A stretch of DNA of 64,000 nt from Hondaea fermentalgiana (lineage: Eukaryota; Sar; Bigyra; Thraustochytrida; Thraustochytriidae). The translations under genes and the position numbers were made by a program. Positions 20,946 through 30,803 of the stretch are shown one piece after another (the stretch's first letter is position 1; every line of letters begins with the position of its first letter). The notes under the pieces were generated by a model that had not been told where the DNA came from, searched no databases, and saw only the letters and a program-made list of their open reading frames with translations. The stretch spans positions 42,952 to 106,951 of the forward strand of contig NPFB01000086.1 of NCBI GenBank assembly GCA_014084085.1. The letters are read 5' to 3'.

Positions 20946-21005
20946 ACTGCCCTCGACATCAGGGCCAGCGTCGAGAGAATCTTCAAACTCGTCCTCATCC
21001 GCCAT
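20685..21005 (-). CDS. Small acidic poly-Gln protein, hypothetical
   Basis: Encodes about 106 residues from the ATG at 21005 (MADEDEFEDSLDAGPDVEGS), then about 15 Gln, a short second Gln run, an acidic stretch, and a basic C-terminus. The acidic beginning looks like a real protein N-terminus, and the ATG is followed by G. The rest has no recognised domain. It may be a small gene, a first exon, or a chance frame through a CTG repeat (20882-20946). I do not recognise a family. Confidence 0.35.
20882..20946. repeat. (CTG)n trinucleotide tract
   Basis: CTG units, nearly pure from about 20910, interrupted on the left by TCGGGGTTGTTG. Read on the minus strand it encodes the poly-Gln run of the small hypothetical protein. 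Confidence 0.95.
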
Positions 21006-21925
21006 CGCTCCCAACGAGAGTATCTCTTCTTATTCCTCTCTTTTGTCTGCTTGCCTTTAGCAAGCGTACTAGTCGCGCTGTCCACGTCGTTACCGTTGTC
21101 GATCTCCTAAACTCTTTCCGCGATTGATTGCTTGATTGAAGTTTGCTGTCGAGTCGCGCCTGGGGAGACTCAGCTGCGCTGGATGCGTGTTCTCCGCCAG
21201 CCCAAGACGATGGAAATAACTCTCGGTCGCAATACGCACTGCAAGGCCGACCTTCCTTGCGTCAAGCGACCGTTCTCCGCGTCGACCTGGGTCCCCGACC
21301 GCAAGTTCTCCAGCCTGAGCTGGCTCGCGCTCTCTGGCCTTGGCCAGGTCCTGGCCCAGGTCCCGTCCAGCGCGAAATCGTTCTCTCCGCACCTCCTCTC
21401 CCCTCGACCGCGCGAGAACCTTTCGCCTGTCCACAGGGTAACTCTCCGCCGCTTCTCCGCGGCCTTTCCGCGTGCTCGAGCGCCGCCCTCGCCTCGCTCG
21501 ACTCCACTCGACTCGGATTCGCGTGGCCTGGCTTGGTTGGCAGCTCGTTTTGGCTGGGAGCGCTCTCGGCTCTCCGTGTTCTTTCCAAGCAGCACAGGCT
21601 GGAGCGTACGACGGGGGGGAAACCAGCGCCGCTCTCCTTCTTCTTCTGCCTTCTCCGCCTCCTTCGCCTCGGCGCGGTATCCGCGACGCCGTCTCTCGCC
21701 GCTTCGCGGCCGCTCCTCTCCTTGGCCTTGGCCGCGAAGCTCGCGCGGTCTCCGCCGCTCGCGCCCTGGCCGGGCAGGGAGGAATCAGGGCGCCGGACCG
21801 CGCGTGCCGCGCCTCTTCGATCGCCGCGGCCTCTTCTTTCTTCCCGCTCTCGCTCGCAGTCCCGCCTTCTCGCGCCTCTGCCTCTGCGCCGCGCCGACGC
21901 AGGCTCTAGCTCGCTACACCGCGCT

Positions 21926-21968
21926 CGGCCTCGACCTCGACCTCGACCTCGACCTCGACCTTGACCTC
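21926..21968. repeat. (CTCGAC)n hexanucleotide array
   Basis: About six near-perfect CTCGAC/CTTGAC units. Translated on the plus strand it gives an LDLD peptide, which is probably not expressed. Confidence 0.85.
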
Positions 21969-22163
21969 GAACTCAACCTAGGCCTTGAGCGTGCCCTCGA
22001 GCGCGAGCGCGAGCGCGTGCACGTGCCGCGCCTCGCGCAGGGGGTGATGAAAAGCCGCCGCCACGCCGCCCAAACGCACGCCCGCTCGCGCGTCGCTTGC
22101 CCGCCGCACAGGCGCCCGCTCGCGCCCCCTCGCCGCCGTGCGCGGCGGCTGAGCACGGAAGGG

Positions 22164-22258
22164 TCTTTGCTTTGCTTTGCTTGGCGCGGCTTGGCGTGGC
22201 GTTGCTTTGCTTTGCTCGCGTTGCTTTGCCTTGCTTGCTTTCGCTTGCTGTGCTTGGC
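22164..22258. repeat. TTTGC/TTGGC-type pentanucleotide tract
   Basis: Imperfect 5-mers (CTTTG, CTTGG, GTTGC) over about 95 bases. Same repeat class as the tracts upstream of the PH and CNBD-RGS genes, but here no recognised gene adjoins it. Confidence 0.75.
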
Positions 22259-22497
22259 GTATGATAGAGGAGTGGCTGATCAACGCGGCGACGCTGTGCA
22301 GACAGGCCAGGCCAGACGGAGGCGCGGGGCGAGGCTGCCGCGCGGCCGGCCGCGCAGGCGGTACCGCCTGGCTTCAAGATGGCGCAGCGTGGAGGGCGTG
22401 GTATGACATAACGTGGCGTCGAGGTGGACATGAGCGGAGGAGAGCTGCGCAACGGGGGCCAGCCGTGGCGAGGAGCTGCGCGACATTGCTGCACGGA

Positions 22498-22556
22498 GCG
22501 TGGCTTGGCTTGGCTTGGCTTGACTTGGCTTGGCTTGGCTTGGTGAGACTTGGCTT
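22498..22556. repeat. (GGCTT)n pentanucleotide tract
   Basis: About ten GGCTT units with two point variants (GACTT, GGTGA). Confidence 0.9.
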
Positions 22557-24046
22557 CGCAGAGCTGGCGGCGGAGCGAGGGTAGTATACGAAGGAAAGTC
22601 GAGTCTTATTGTGACGTGGACTCCGACCATGGCGACTCAATCGCCGTGAACGGTTCAACGGTGGGCGCATGGCTTACCACAGTAGAAAACAAACGAGCGG
22701 CTGCGGAGAGAAGATGCTTCGACTGTGGAGCCCCGAAGCCGCACAGTTCGGTCGCAAGCGACTTCGTCGAGCCGGCAGCTGCAGCTCGCATGGCATCGCA
22801 TGGTTCTTGCGCGCCATTGCCAATGTGACGCAGGGCGGCACAGGATCAGACCCGGACAAGAAATGATGACTGCGGACGTCATGTGCGGCGAAGTCTCTCT
22901 TTTGGCGCGGTGTGCAGCGAGAGATATGGCAAATGAATGCCGCTTGCCGCCTGCTTGCTGCCTGCTGCCGCCTGCAGCAGCCAGATGACCATCACTCAAG
23001 AAAACAGGAAACCCAGGAAGCTTGAACTTGCTCTCGTTGGCCAAGTTGGTACAAGATTCATATCTGCTAACTTACCAAACAGCCTCGAGCCCCGTGACAC
23101 GAGCCGACAGATCTTCCAGACGACGGAAGTACTTATTCGAGATCGCTCATACAGATCGCTTCCCTACCTCAAGTCGCCCTGTGACGGAAAAGACCAAACT
23201 TGCTTTGAACGCAACACACCATCTTTCCATCCATCATACGCTTGCCCCCGCGCTCGCTTCCTTCCTCACCCTCTCTCCTCTCCTCGCTTGCCACGCTCTC
23301 TCCCTCTTCGTCCACCTCCTCAACACTGCGCTCGCCCAAAATTAGACCGGGGCTTCGTCAACGCGCGTACCCAGGCCTCCTCCTCCGTTTCCTTCGCCTC
23401 AAAGCGAGCCGCGTCCGTCGCTCGTCTTCCCGACGCTCTCGTCTTCCTTCCCGACGCGCTTTCCTTCCTTTCCTTTCTTCGTGCAGGTCGTCTTCCTCGC
23501 GCCCGTCGCCAGCTCGTCGCCCAATCGCAGCTCGCCTTGCGACCGCGTTGACCGGCCTCGCTGGCCCGCAAAAAGTGGCCAAGAACGACGCAAATCAAGA
23601 GCAGGTCACCTGGCTGACCAGGTCGACAATTACGACGCCGCCAGAAAAAGACGACGACGAAGAAGAAAACGCGCGACAACGAGTCCAGAAAGCTCGCTCG
23701 CGGCGCCCGGACTCGGCAAGCCCGAGGAGCAGTGCAGATCGATTCCCGCGCTCAGCAGCGGCGGCAGGGCGAGCGAGACGCGACGAAAGTCGGACTCGAC
23801 GACGGGCGAAACGGAGCCGGAGCCGAGCCGCCAGCCCCGGCAGGCCGCGAAGAAGACCCGCCGCGAGGCAAGCTCGCTCCCTCGCTCGCTGCCAGACCGC
23901 GAACGCAAGCTCGCTCGCTCGCTCGCACGCACGCACGCACGTACGCTCGCACGCTCGCCGGCGATAGCGAGAGCACAAGCTTTTCGGGCCTGAGACTTCG
24001 GCGGGGCGCCGTGGTATCTTTGGCGTGGAGGTAGGTCGTCAGCACC

Positions 24047-25876
24047 ATGTCCCAAGTCGAAGAGGGCGACGGCCTGTGGCACGCGGGCGAGGTACGCGTG
24101 CAGGAAAAGGTCTTTGGAGCCGCGCGCGCGGCAGAGCTGCGCCGGTCGTACGATGGGTTCGTGAGAGAGGCCATGCCGGAGGAACACCAGGTCTTCTTTG
24201 AGGAGGCGCCGTGGCTCGTCGTCGGCAGCCTTGACCCGAACGGCCACCCCCGCGCTTCCGTCGTGCACCTCCGCGACCCGAGCGAACGACAAGAGGATGG
24301 CAAGCTCTTTAGCACCGACGACAAGCAGGGCGAAACCTTTTCTCTGGCGGAAAATGCAATCCTCGCTGATGATCCAATCGCCACCAATCTCCAGCAACAA
24401 GAAGCCAAGATCGGCATTCTTGGCATTCAGCTCCATACGCGTCGCCGCAATCGTGTCAATGGCACCGTCACCGCGCAACGCGATGGACGCATCCATTTGC
24501 GGGTCATGCAGAGCTTTGGAAACTGCCCAAAGTACATTCAGACGCGACGATGGGTCGATGCTTCGCGCGACGACACAGCCGCGGTCAAGGAACGTCTGTT
24601 CCAGAGCTCCGCGAACGCAGACAGTGCTTCATCGCCAGATCGCCAAGGTGGCATCGACGAGGAAGCCTTGAATCTTGTCCGGAAAGCTGACACCTTCTTT
24701 ATTGCGTCTGGAAACCACACCAACGGCGTCGACGTCTCGCACAGAGGCGGTCCCCCGGGTTTTGTCAGCATTGTCGACACCAAGACGCTGCGTTTTCCCG
24801 ACTACCAAGGAAACGGATTCTTTAACACGCTTGGAAACATTACCGTGGATCCCCGCGTTGGTCTCATTTTCATTGACTTTGAACACGGCACGCTCGCGCA
24901 GTTTCAAGGCGAGGCAGAAATCTCCTTTGAGCGAGACCCCACGCTCCCGGGCTCTCAGCGGGTTGTTACCGTTCGCATCTCCTCTGTCCGCGTATTCCCG
25001 CACGCCCTTGCCATAGTCGCGCCAGAACCTCCGGGCATGTCCCCATTCCTGCCCTCAAACGCCAGCACAGCGGCCGCTGCACACCCTGTGCGCGTCATGC
25101 GCGTCATGCAGCAGACACCGGACACATCTACCTTTTACTTTGCTTCTTCGCGCCCTGTCTTGTACACGCCAGGCCAATACGGCACCTTCGTGGTGGACAT
25201 GAGAGGTCTTGCATCGGACGAGGCGAGCGAGCAAGAGGAAGACAAAATTGTGCATCGATGCTGGACGCTCTCTTCGACGCCTCCTCGGAACTCTGCTGGC
25301 GAGTCCAAGTTCGCCATCACCGTCAAGCATCAACCCAATGGTCGCGTGTCCCCTCTTTTGCACGACATGTCTGTGCTTCCACGTCTCAGGTTCTCCCTTG
25401 CTGGAGTCGACGGAAACTTTAGCGTACCCGAGCCTCGTGAGGAGGATGCTTCGTCGGGCCAATGCACGACAGTCTTTGCTGCAGCGGGCAGCGGCGTCAC
25501 CCCGGTCATGTCGAACGTTCGGCGTATGGCTACATCCGGCCAGACAGCTGTCGTATTCCTGTCCGCGAAACAGGCTGAGGAAGTCATCTTCATGCGAGAG
25601 CTCTCTGCCATTGCGAGCTCGCGCATTCACATTCACATCAATCTCACCCGGGTGGCAGACTCGGCTGGTGTTCCCGACGGCGCGCCGCCAAAGCTCGTTT
25701 TCCACGCGGGCCGAATCTCGTCCGAGGTCGTAGCGCTTGGTCTACAAGGTCACGAAAAGGTTTCTGGGCTTTTCGCATGCGGGCCGGCTCCTTTTGTGGA
25801 TGCATTTCAGTCTGCTTACACGACGAGCGAAGCTCCTAAACCCGCCGAGATTGTCACCGAGTCATTTTCCTTTTAG
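24047..25876 (+). CDS. PNPOx-like / ferredoxin-NADP reductase-like fusion flavoprotein
   Basis: Encodes 609 residues. The N-terminal half (about 40-330) resembles pyridoxamine 5'-phosphate oxidase-like FMN-binding split-barrel proteins: EEAPWLVVGSLDPNGHPRAS, FGNCPKYIQTR, DTFFIASG, GPPGFVSI, and NTLGNITVDPRVGLIFIDF. The C-terminal half (about 350-609) is an FNR-type module: YTPGQYGTFVVD, the flavin-binding CWTLSSTPP, then the nucleotide-binding AAAGSGVTPVMSNVRRM near 475-495, and the terminal ACGPAPFVDAF. No C-terminal [2Fe-2S] domain follows. Such fusions exist in bacteria and fungi, where they are annotated as oxidoreductases with poorly known substrates. An NAD(P)H-dependent redox role is inferred; the substrate is unknown. 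ATG at 24047 in the context ACCATGT. Confidence 0.8.
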   Translation: MSQVEEGDGLWHAGEVRVQEKVFGAARAAELRRSYDGFVREAMPEEHQVFFEEAPWLVVGSLDPNGHPRASVVHLRDPSERQEDGKLFSTDDKQGETFSLAENAILADDPIATNLQQQEAKIGILGIQLHTRRRNRVNGTVTAQRDGRIHLRVMQSFGNCPKYIQTRRWVDASRDDTAAVKERLFQSSANADSASSPDRQGGIDEEALNLVRKADTFFIASGNHTNGVDVSHRGGPPGFVSIVDTKTLRFPDYQGNGFFNTLGNITVDPRVGLIFIDFEHGTLAQFQGEAEISFERDPTLPGSQRVVTVRISSVRVFPHALAIVAPEPPGMSPFLPSNASTAAAAHPVRVMRVMQQTPDTSTFYFASSRPVLYTPGQYGTFVVDMRGLASDEASEQEEDKIVHRCWTLSSTPPRNSAGESKFAITVKHQPNGRVSPLLHDMSVLPRLRFSLAGVDGNFSVPEPREEDASSGQCTTVFAAAGSGVTPVMSNVRRMATSGQTAVVFLSAKQAEEVIFMRELSAIASSRIHIHINLTRVADSAGVPDGAPPKLVFHAGRISSEVVALGLQGHEKVSGLFACGPAPFVDAFQSAYTTSEAPKPAEIVTESFSF

Positions 25877-26118
25877 ATGGGAAATGAACAGCGCAAAAAA
25901 GGAAAATGGAGCCAAAGGCAAGCTCACGCAAGACCCATTTATTTATTTCCACGTAGAAGAGGTTTTGTGGTCATGTTGCTGTTTTGCGCCAGACCTCAAA
26001 GAAGAAGAAACGAATTTACTTTTGCTCCAATCTTCTTGATCTCGGCATCCTCGCGTAGTACAAATACACCGATCAGACGCTTTTATGCGCTTGCATTATT
26101 ATCATTTATCATCAAATC

Positions 26119-26146
26119 TTGAGTTATGTTATGTTATGTTATGTGA
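26119..26146. repeat. (TTATG)n pentanucleotide
   Basis: About four TTATG units in the short convergent spacer between the PNPOx-FNR gene and the CBM20-TPS-TPP gene. Confidence 0.85.
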
Positions 26147-26156
26147 TGATCATCAA

Positions 26157-29100
26157 TCAAAAGGTAATGCCATCGTCGTCGTCATCATTGGCAACCAAAT
26201 CAAGAAACTCGGCCGCATTCCGTGATGTGGGCTGCGAAACGTCGAGAGAGAAATACTCCGAGAGCACAGGCATGGAAGCGCTCGCAAGAGCGCTCTTTTT
26301 CCGGCGCGTCTCAGCCCTAAAATCGACCTCACGGCCGCCACGAGTAGCGTCTGATGAAGTGCGGAGATCAAGAAAGGACTGATGGTGCTTGGCCGCAGAT
26401 GCGGCACTCGCGGCCGCGTACATGACGTCGCGCTCTGCCTCTTCTTCTTCCATTACCCCTTCCTCCGCCGACGTATCGGTCACGTCGTCGTGAGGCTGCG
26501 CCACCATGTCCATATCCTCCGCCTTGTCCTCGCGAATCGTGCCAACAAGACTACGCGAGTGGAACTGATGCATGGGAAGCGCCGCATAGGAATCGTACGT
26601 GCGGCGACCACGGTCGTCTAACCTGTTCTGAGCAGGACCGAGGATATCGCCCATGGACCGCGAGGCGCGGCTCTTGGTTGAGACCCTCGCTAGAACCTCG
26701 AGAAGACTTTGAACCTCCTCAACATCGTTCACGTAATATTGGGCCACCGAAGGCTTTTCGCCCACCACACATGTAAAGAGCTCGCCGCCCCAGGCCTCGA
26801 TGGGGCCGCGCGAGTGGTGACGGCTCAATGGAAACGGGGGTGATGGCGGCGTGTCGACGCCCGCGTCATCCCCTTGCGACCCACGGCCTGGGTCTTCCGT
26901 CGAAGAGGGATCCTCTTCGTCCTTGAGACTCGACCCTCGCTCGCGACCAAGGAGGCTGTGCGCAAGCATTTGCATCGAAGATCCAAAGACAGAGTCACTG
27001 CGCGAGAAGACGCCATGCGTTCCATCCTTTCCATTGGTATGCAGCTCGTGCAAAAACTCAAACATTGCCTCATCCGCAATGTCGTCGCCAATGCAAAGCA
27101 CAAAGTCGGGAAGGTCATCATTGGGCCAGTTGACCATGTCGAGAATATGCGCGACAGCGTTACCCTTGTCAATTCCCTGCGGGCAGACTTCAACGTAGCC
27201 TTTGCCGGACACAACCTCGATGGGAAATGCCTTGAGGACGCCATGCAGATGATCCTGGAGCTCTGAAGCTTGCAGTGCGGCAAACTCGGGTTCGGCGTCA
27301 CGGAATTGCCATACGATCGAAGAACCCTTGCGCTCGATGTAGGTGCCGTCAGTGCGCTGCGTGTACACGTCCATGATTTGCTCGCTGAGGTCCATCCAAC
27401 TCGAATCGAAAACGTCCGAAAGCGTAATCCAGTCGCGCGTCAGGCCCTCGAGTACCTTGCGCGAATCGGACTCTTTCTTGCGCGAACGCTGCATGCCGCG
27501 CACAGCTGTTGCTTCGGCGGACTCGGCACTCAAGGCCGAGACACGCGCCAGCTCTTGGCTTTCGGAGCTCGAGGAACGCGAGCGACGGCGGCCTGCTCCA
27601 AAAAGAGGCGGAGCGTGCAACATCTCCGCCCCTGCCGACATGGGCGGTACAAGGGGCGGAGCCGTGCCTGGTGTCGACGAAACCGAGCTTCGTCGCCGGC
27701 CTGGCAAACTGTAAAAGCAGCCATGCTCTGCCGTCAGCCCGATGCCAGGGATATCTGCGAAGGCAGCCTCGAGCTCGTGCCGCTCGCGACCCGAAACGAT
27801 AAAGAGATGGTTGCGCGGGTCCTGAACGAGAGCCTGCAGCACGCGCACCATGTTCGGAGACGGCACGATGGCCTCGCCCTTGGGCCGATACCTGAATTCG
27901 AACTTGTGGCGGACGCCTCCACCAGCATCGTTCGACTCCTGAGGCACCGCATCGTCCGAAACCGTCGTGCCGCCATAGTCGAGCACAATGAGGCGCGAGC
28001 GACCCGAGCGGTACGAGTCAATAATGATATCGTCGTGAAGGTGCTGGAAGTTGGGGCGGAACTCGACGGCACGGAATTGCAAGCCCAATCCCAGACCGTC
28101 AGGTGTTAGACCCTCTGGTTTGTTTTCTTGAGACATGGGTCGAGCCGTCTTGATATCTTTGAGCACACGCAGCGCCCAACCCGTCTCGTCATGGTTCACC
28201 ACGTACTGCAGGGCTGCCTTGTGACGGGCTTTGCGCTCGCCAACGTCCATGCGCAAGGCCGATTGGATAGACTCGAGAACCTCGTCGTCGCGCCACGGGT
28301 TGCAGCGTAAACTTCCCGGCAACACGCGAAATGCAGCCGTGAACTCGGATAATACCAGGCACGAGTGCTTGCGCACGCTGCGTACCTTTTCATCTGCGTC
28401 TGGGCTCGTAGCAAGCGCAGCCCACGGCCCATCGCGAACACGCCACCGCTCGTCAGCGACAACGGCGTACTCAAAGGCGTACAGTCCAAGCCCCGAGCGC
28501 AAGGGTGTAATCATAATAATGTCCGCAATGGAGAAGACGGACAGACGGTCCTCAAAGCTGCACGAAGTCCACTCTAGCAGAGAAATGGCAGGCCTTCGGC
28601 CTGGCGCGCGCGGAAAGGACTGGTTGATGCGTCGGGCCAGTTGGCGAACAATGCGCAAGACCTCGCGCGACTCCTCGTTTTCAGGGCGAATATGAACGAG
28701 CACTTGCAGCATGCAAAGCTGATCGACCCAAGGAGAATTCTTGCTGCGCTCAACCTCGAGAAGCTTTTCGAACGAGACAAGCTTGAAGTGAATGCCACGA
28801 AGAAATTCGAGCTCATCAATGCCGGCAATAATGACCTGGTCTGCGTTGAGAGCGAGTGGCTCCAGGGGTCGCGAGGTCGGATTCGTGGTTGCTGATGCGC
28901 CAGAGAATGCCGACGACAAAGATGAGACCGAGGAGACCGGACCCAGAGGTGGCTTGCCCTCTGCCGAGACTTTCTCCTCCACAAACATGGGCTGCGTCGC
29001 GCTGGGAGCGGGATAAGGTACAACAAAGGCTCGCAGCAAGGCCGTCGCCTTGGTCGCAACGGCCTCGGAGCGCAGCTTGTGACGCACGAGCTCGGCCTCG

Positions 29101-30803
29101 ATGCCGCCGTGACAAACCGTAATGAGCACACGTCTTCCCTGATAATCCACAGTGAGCACACCATGGCGATCGTTTTCGTTTCCATCGTGCGGGATTCCCA
29201 AAATTCGATGACAGCACGAAAGAAAAGGACGCGCGTACTCGTAAAGGTGAAAGCCAATCTGGTCTGCGTTCAGCATGCCAATGAGGAGTTCGTCGCGAAC
29301 AGAGAGGGTCCTGAAAATTTCCGAAGATGGGAACGGGGAATGAATAAAAAGGCCGATGGGCGGCTTGCGCCGTTTCAATCGGCGGGCCAGCATCGAAGGT
29401 AGGAGGAGAAGTTCGTAGCCATGGACCCAAATGAGATCCGTGTCTTGATATTCCTCGACACAGATGCCAAGAAATGCCTGATTCACCTCGCGATAGGCCT
29501 GCCACGAGGCTTCGTGCAGCTTCGCATTCCACCAACGAGTCGGCAGCGGGCCGTACACATCGACTTGGTGATGAAAGAGCTTACGCAGCGTGTCGTAACA
29601 GAATTGGTCGTGCAAACTCGCAATCTCTTCATCGAGAAAAACCGGGACGCAGCGGAAACGAGCCAAGGCGGCCCGCAGACTGCGACGCTCGTGGCGCTGG
29701 ACAGGAGGTTCGACGTTGGGAACACCAATGTAGACGATGCGCATCCAGTCGGCCGCAGACCTCTTTTTCCGAGAGAGCAATGCCGACTCGTTCCACTCGA
29801 TGGCCCAATCCGTGACGGCGCTTGTTTCCGAGTCGGAGCGCTCACGGGTCGATTTGCCATCAAGGTTGGACTCTATTGACATGGCCGAGGCGAGAGAGGC
29901 GTGTGAGGTTACCGATGACATGGACGTTGACAAACGTGGCGACGGTGACGGCCGCATGAAGAATTCGGAACCCGACAGGTTCGGGGACGGCGAGGGACGA
30001 ATGCCCTCGCTTCCCCTCAAAGACTCGCCGGAGAACGAATCTCGTCTGCTGCTATTACTGTTGCTGCCGCGAAGACCGTCCGCGTCCGGAGAGCCTTGCT
30101 GATTTTGCTGTTGCTGTGGGCGTGGAGGGGCTCGACGAATTTTAACGGGCAGGAAGTGGCTCACGATCATGACGCCGTCCGAGGACTCGAGTTCGGGTGT
30201 CTTGCGGCGTCGCTCCCGAAAGTGGGTCCGCTCGCCTGCGTCGGTCGAGGATGGCCGCGAGGTCAATTTATGCTGGAGTCTGTACTTTGTTGGCGGGAGA
30301 CCCTCGTCCTCCGGGCCACTCTTAGAGCTACCTTCTGGTGCCCCATCTTTAGGGACCTGTTGCGAAGCGATTTCGCCTGGAGCTCCGGGCGAAGGCTGCG
30401 AGGGCAGTGGCGACGGCGATGGTGAGGCGTCAATTCCTTCTTCCGAGGCTGTCGCCGAAGGCACTGCACTTTCTGCCCCGGGGAGACCGAGCGTGTCGTT
30501 GATCGTCATGGGCGACTCTACAAAAATCTCGCGGGGCTTGTCGCCTGGAAGGTCCTCCCAGCGTGATAGCTCGCCGCCGCTCAAAATACAATATCTGTAC
30601 GTGATGACCTGGCCTGCCGGGAGCGGGATAGGTTGTGCTGTGTACCATTCTGGAAAAACATCTGGGGCCGTGACGAGTTGGACACCGTAGCGGTGGTCGC
30701 CGGACCCGAGCGCGGCCACGTCTCCCACGAGGCAGACCGTCTCGCCGCGCTGCACAGGCGCAATGGCATTAAAGCCCACACCGACCACGTCTCCGCGACC
30801 CAT
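26157..30803 (-). CDS. CBM20-TPS-TPP trehalose-type protein, probably catalytically altered
   Basis: Encodes 1548 residues. Order: a CBM20-type starch-binding domain (1-100; VCLVGDVAALGSGDHRYGVQL, ITYRYCILSGGELSRWEDLPG); a long Ser/Pro-rich linker; a GT20 trehalose-6-phosphate synthase domain (about 350-905; IGLFIHSPFPSSEIFRTL, GFHLYEYARPF); a trehalose-phosphatase-type HAD domain (about 935-1420; FIVSGRERHELEAAF, GLTAEHGCFY, GDDIADEAMFEFL); then a disordered tail. Key motifs are changed. The GT20 motif is GIDELEFLRG, where active enzymes have a VDRLDYIKG-type sequence. LRSGLGLYAFEY replaces LRDGMNL...EY. The HAD motif I is LDYGGTTV instead of DYDGT, so the second Asp is missing. Plant class II TPS proteins share this two-domain form and are regulatory. 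A non-catalytic, glucan-associated sensor is my inference. Confidence 0.88.
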   Translation of the reverse strand: MGRGDVVGVGFNAIAPVQRGETVCLVGDVAALGSGDHRYGVQLVTAPDVFPEWYTAQPIPLPAGQVITYRYCILSGGELSRWEDLPGDKPREIFVESPMTINDTLGLPGAESAVPSATASEEGIDASPSPSPLPSQPSPGAPGEIASQQVPKDGAPEGSSKSGPEDEGLPPTKYRLQHKLTSRPSSTDAGERTHFRERRRKTPELESSDGVMIVSHFLPVKIRRAPPRPQQQQNQQGSPDADGLRGSNSNSSRRDSFSGESLRGSEGIRPSPSPNLSGSEFFMRPSPSPRLSTSMSSVTSHASLASAMSIESNLDGKSTRERSDSETSAVTDWAIEWNESALLSRKKRSAADWMRIVYIGVPNVEPPVQRHERRSLRAALARFRCVPVFLDEEIASLHDQFCYDTLRKLFHHQVDVYGPLPTRWWNAKLHEASWQAYREVNQAFLGICVEEYQDTDLIWVHGYELLLLPSMLARRLKRRKPPIGLFIHSPFPSSEIFRTLSVRDELLIGMLNADQIGFHLYEYARPFLSCCHRILGIPHDGNENDRHGVLTVDYQGRRVLITVCHGGIEAELVRHKLRSEAVATKATALLRAFVVPYPAPSATQPMFVEEKVSAEGKPPLGPVSSVSSLSSAFSGASATTNPTSRPLEPLALNADQVIIAGIDELEFLRGIHFKLVSFEKLLEVERSKNSPWVDQLCMLQVLVHIRPENEESREVLRIVRQLARRINQSFPRAPGRRPAISLLEWTSCSFEDRLSVFSIADIIMITPLRSGLGLYAFEYAVVADERWRVRDGPWAALATSPDADEKVRSVRKHSCLVLSEFTAAFRVLPGSLRCNPWRDDEVLESIQSALRMDVGERKARHKAALQYVVNHDETGWALRVLKDIKTARPMSQENKPEGLTPDGLGLGLQFRAVEFRPNFQHLHDDIIIDSYRSGRSRLIVLDYGGTTVSDDAVPQESNDAGGGVRHKFEFRYRPKGEAIVPSPNMVRVLQALVQDPRNHLFIVSGRERHELEAAFADIPGIGLTAEHGCFYSLPGRRRSSVSSTPGTAPPLVPPMSAGAEMLHAPPLFGAGRRRSRSSSSESQELARVSALSAESAEATAVRGMQRSRKKESDSRKVLEGLTRDWITLSDVFDSSWMDLSEQIMDVYTQRTDGTYIERKGSSIVWQFRDAEPEFAALQASELQDHLHGVLKAFPIEVVSGKGYVEVCPQGIDKGNAVAHILDMVNWPNDDLPDFVLCIGDDIADEAMFEFLHELHTNGKDGTHGVFSRSDSVFGSSMQMLAHSLLGRERGSSLKDEEDPSSTEDPGRGSQGDDAGVDTPPSPPFPLSRHHSRGPIEAWGGELFTCVVGEKPSVAQYYVNDVEEVQSLLEVLARVSTKSRASRSMGDILGPAQNRLDDRGRRTYDSYAALPMHQFHSRSLVGTIREDKAEDMDMVAQPHDDVTDTSAEEGVMEEEEAERDVMYAAASAASAAKHHQSFLDLRTSSDATRGGREVDFRAETRRKKSALASASMPVLSEYFSLDVSQPTSRNAAEFLDLVANDDDDDGITF

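Larger units (their letters stand above)
21015..24046. other. Three-kilobase repeat-rich region without a clear gene
   Basis: No protein family is recognisable on either strand. Frames of up to 424 residues exist but are Arg/Ser/Pro-rich and overlap in several phases, as expected of GC-rich noncoding DNA. The region contains a CTCGAC hexamer array (about 21926-21968), TTTGC-type pentamers (22164-22258), GGCTT-type pentamers (22498-22556), and GCTC/GCAC tetramers near 23905-23945 just upstream of the PNPOx-FNR gene. A divergently read small frame with a Cys-x2-Cys motif near 22715-22740 was considered and not accepted. Confidence 0.5.

Noticed and set aside
21132..22406. Plus-strand frame of 424 codons
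   Set aside because: Arg/Ser/Pro-rich, runs through hexamer and pentamer repeats, overlaps equally long frames in other phases, and has no motif.
22550..22828. Short frame with RRCFDCGAPKP, like the start of an ArfGAP zinc finger
   Set aside because: Only the first Cys-x2-Cys pair is present, the second pair and the rest of the fold are missing, and the ATG context is not supported. A decayed fragment is possible but not supportable.
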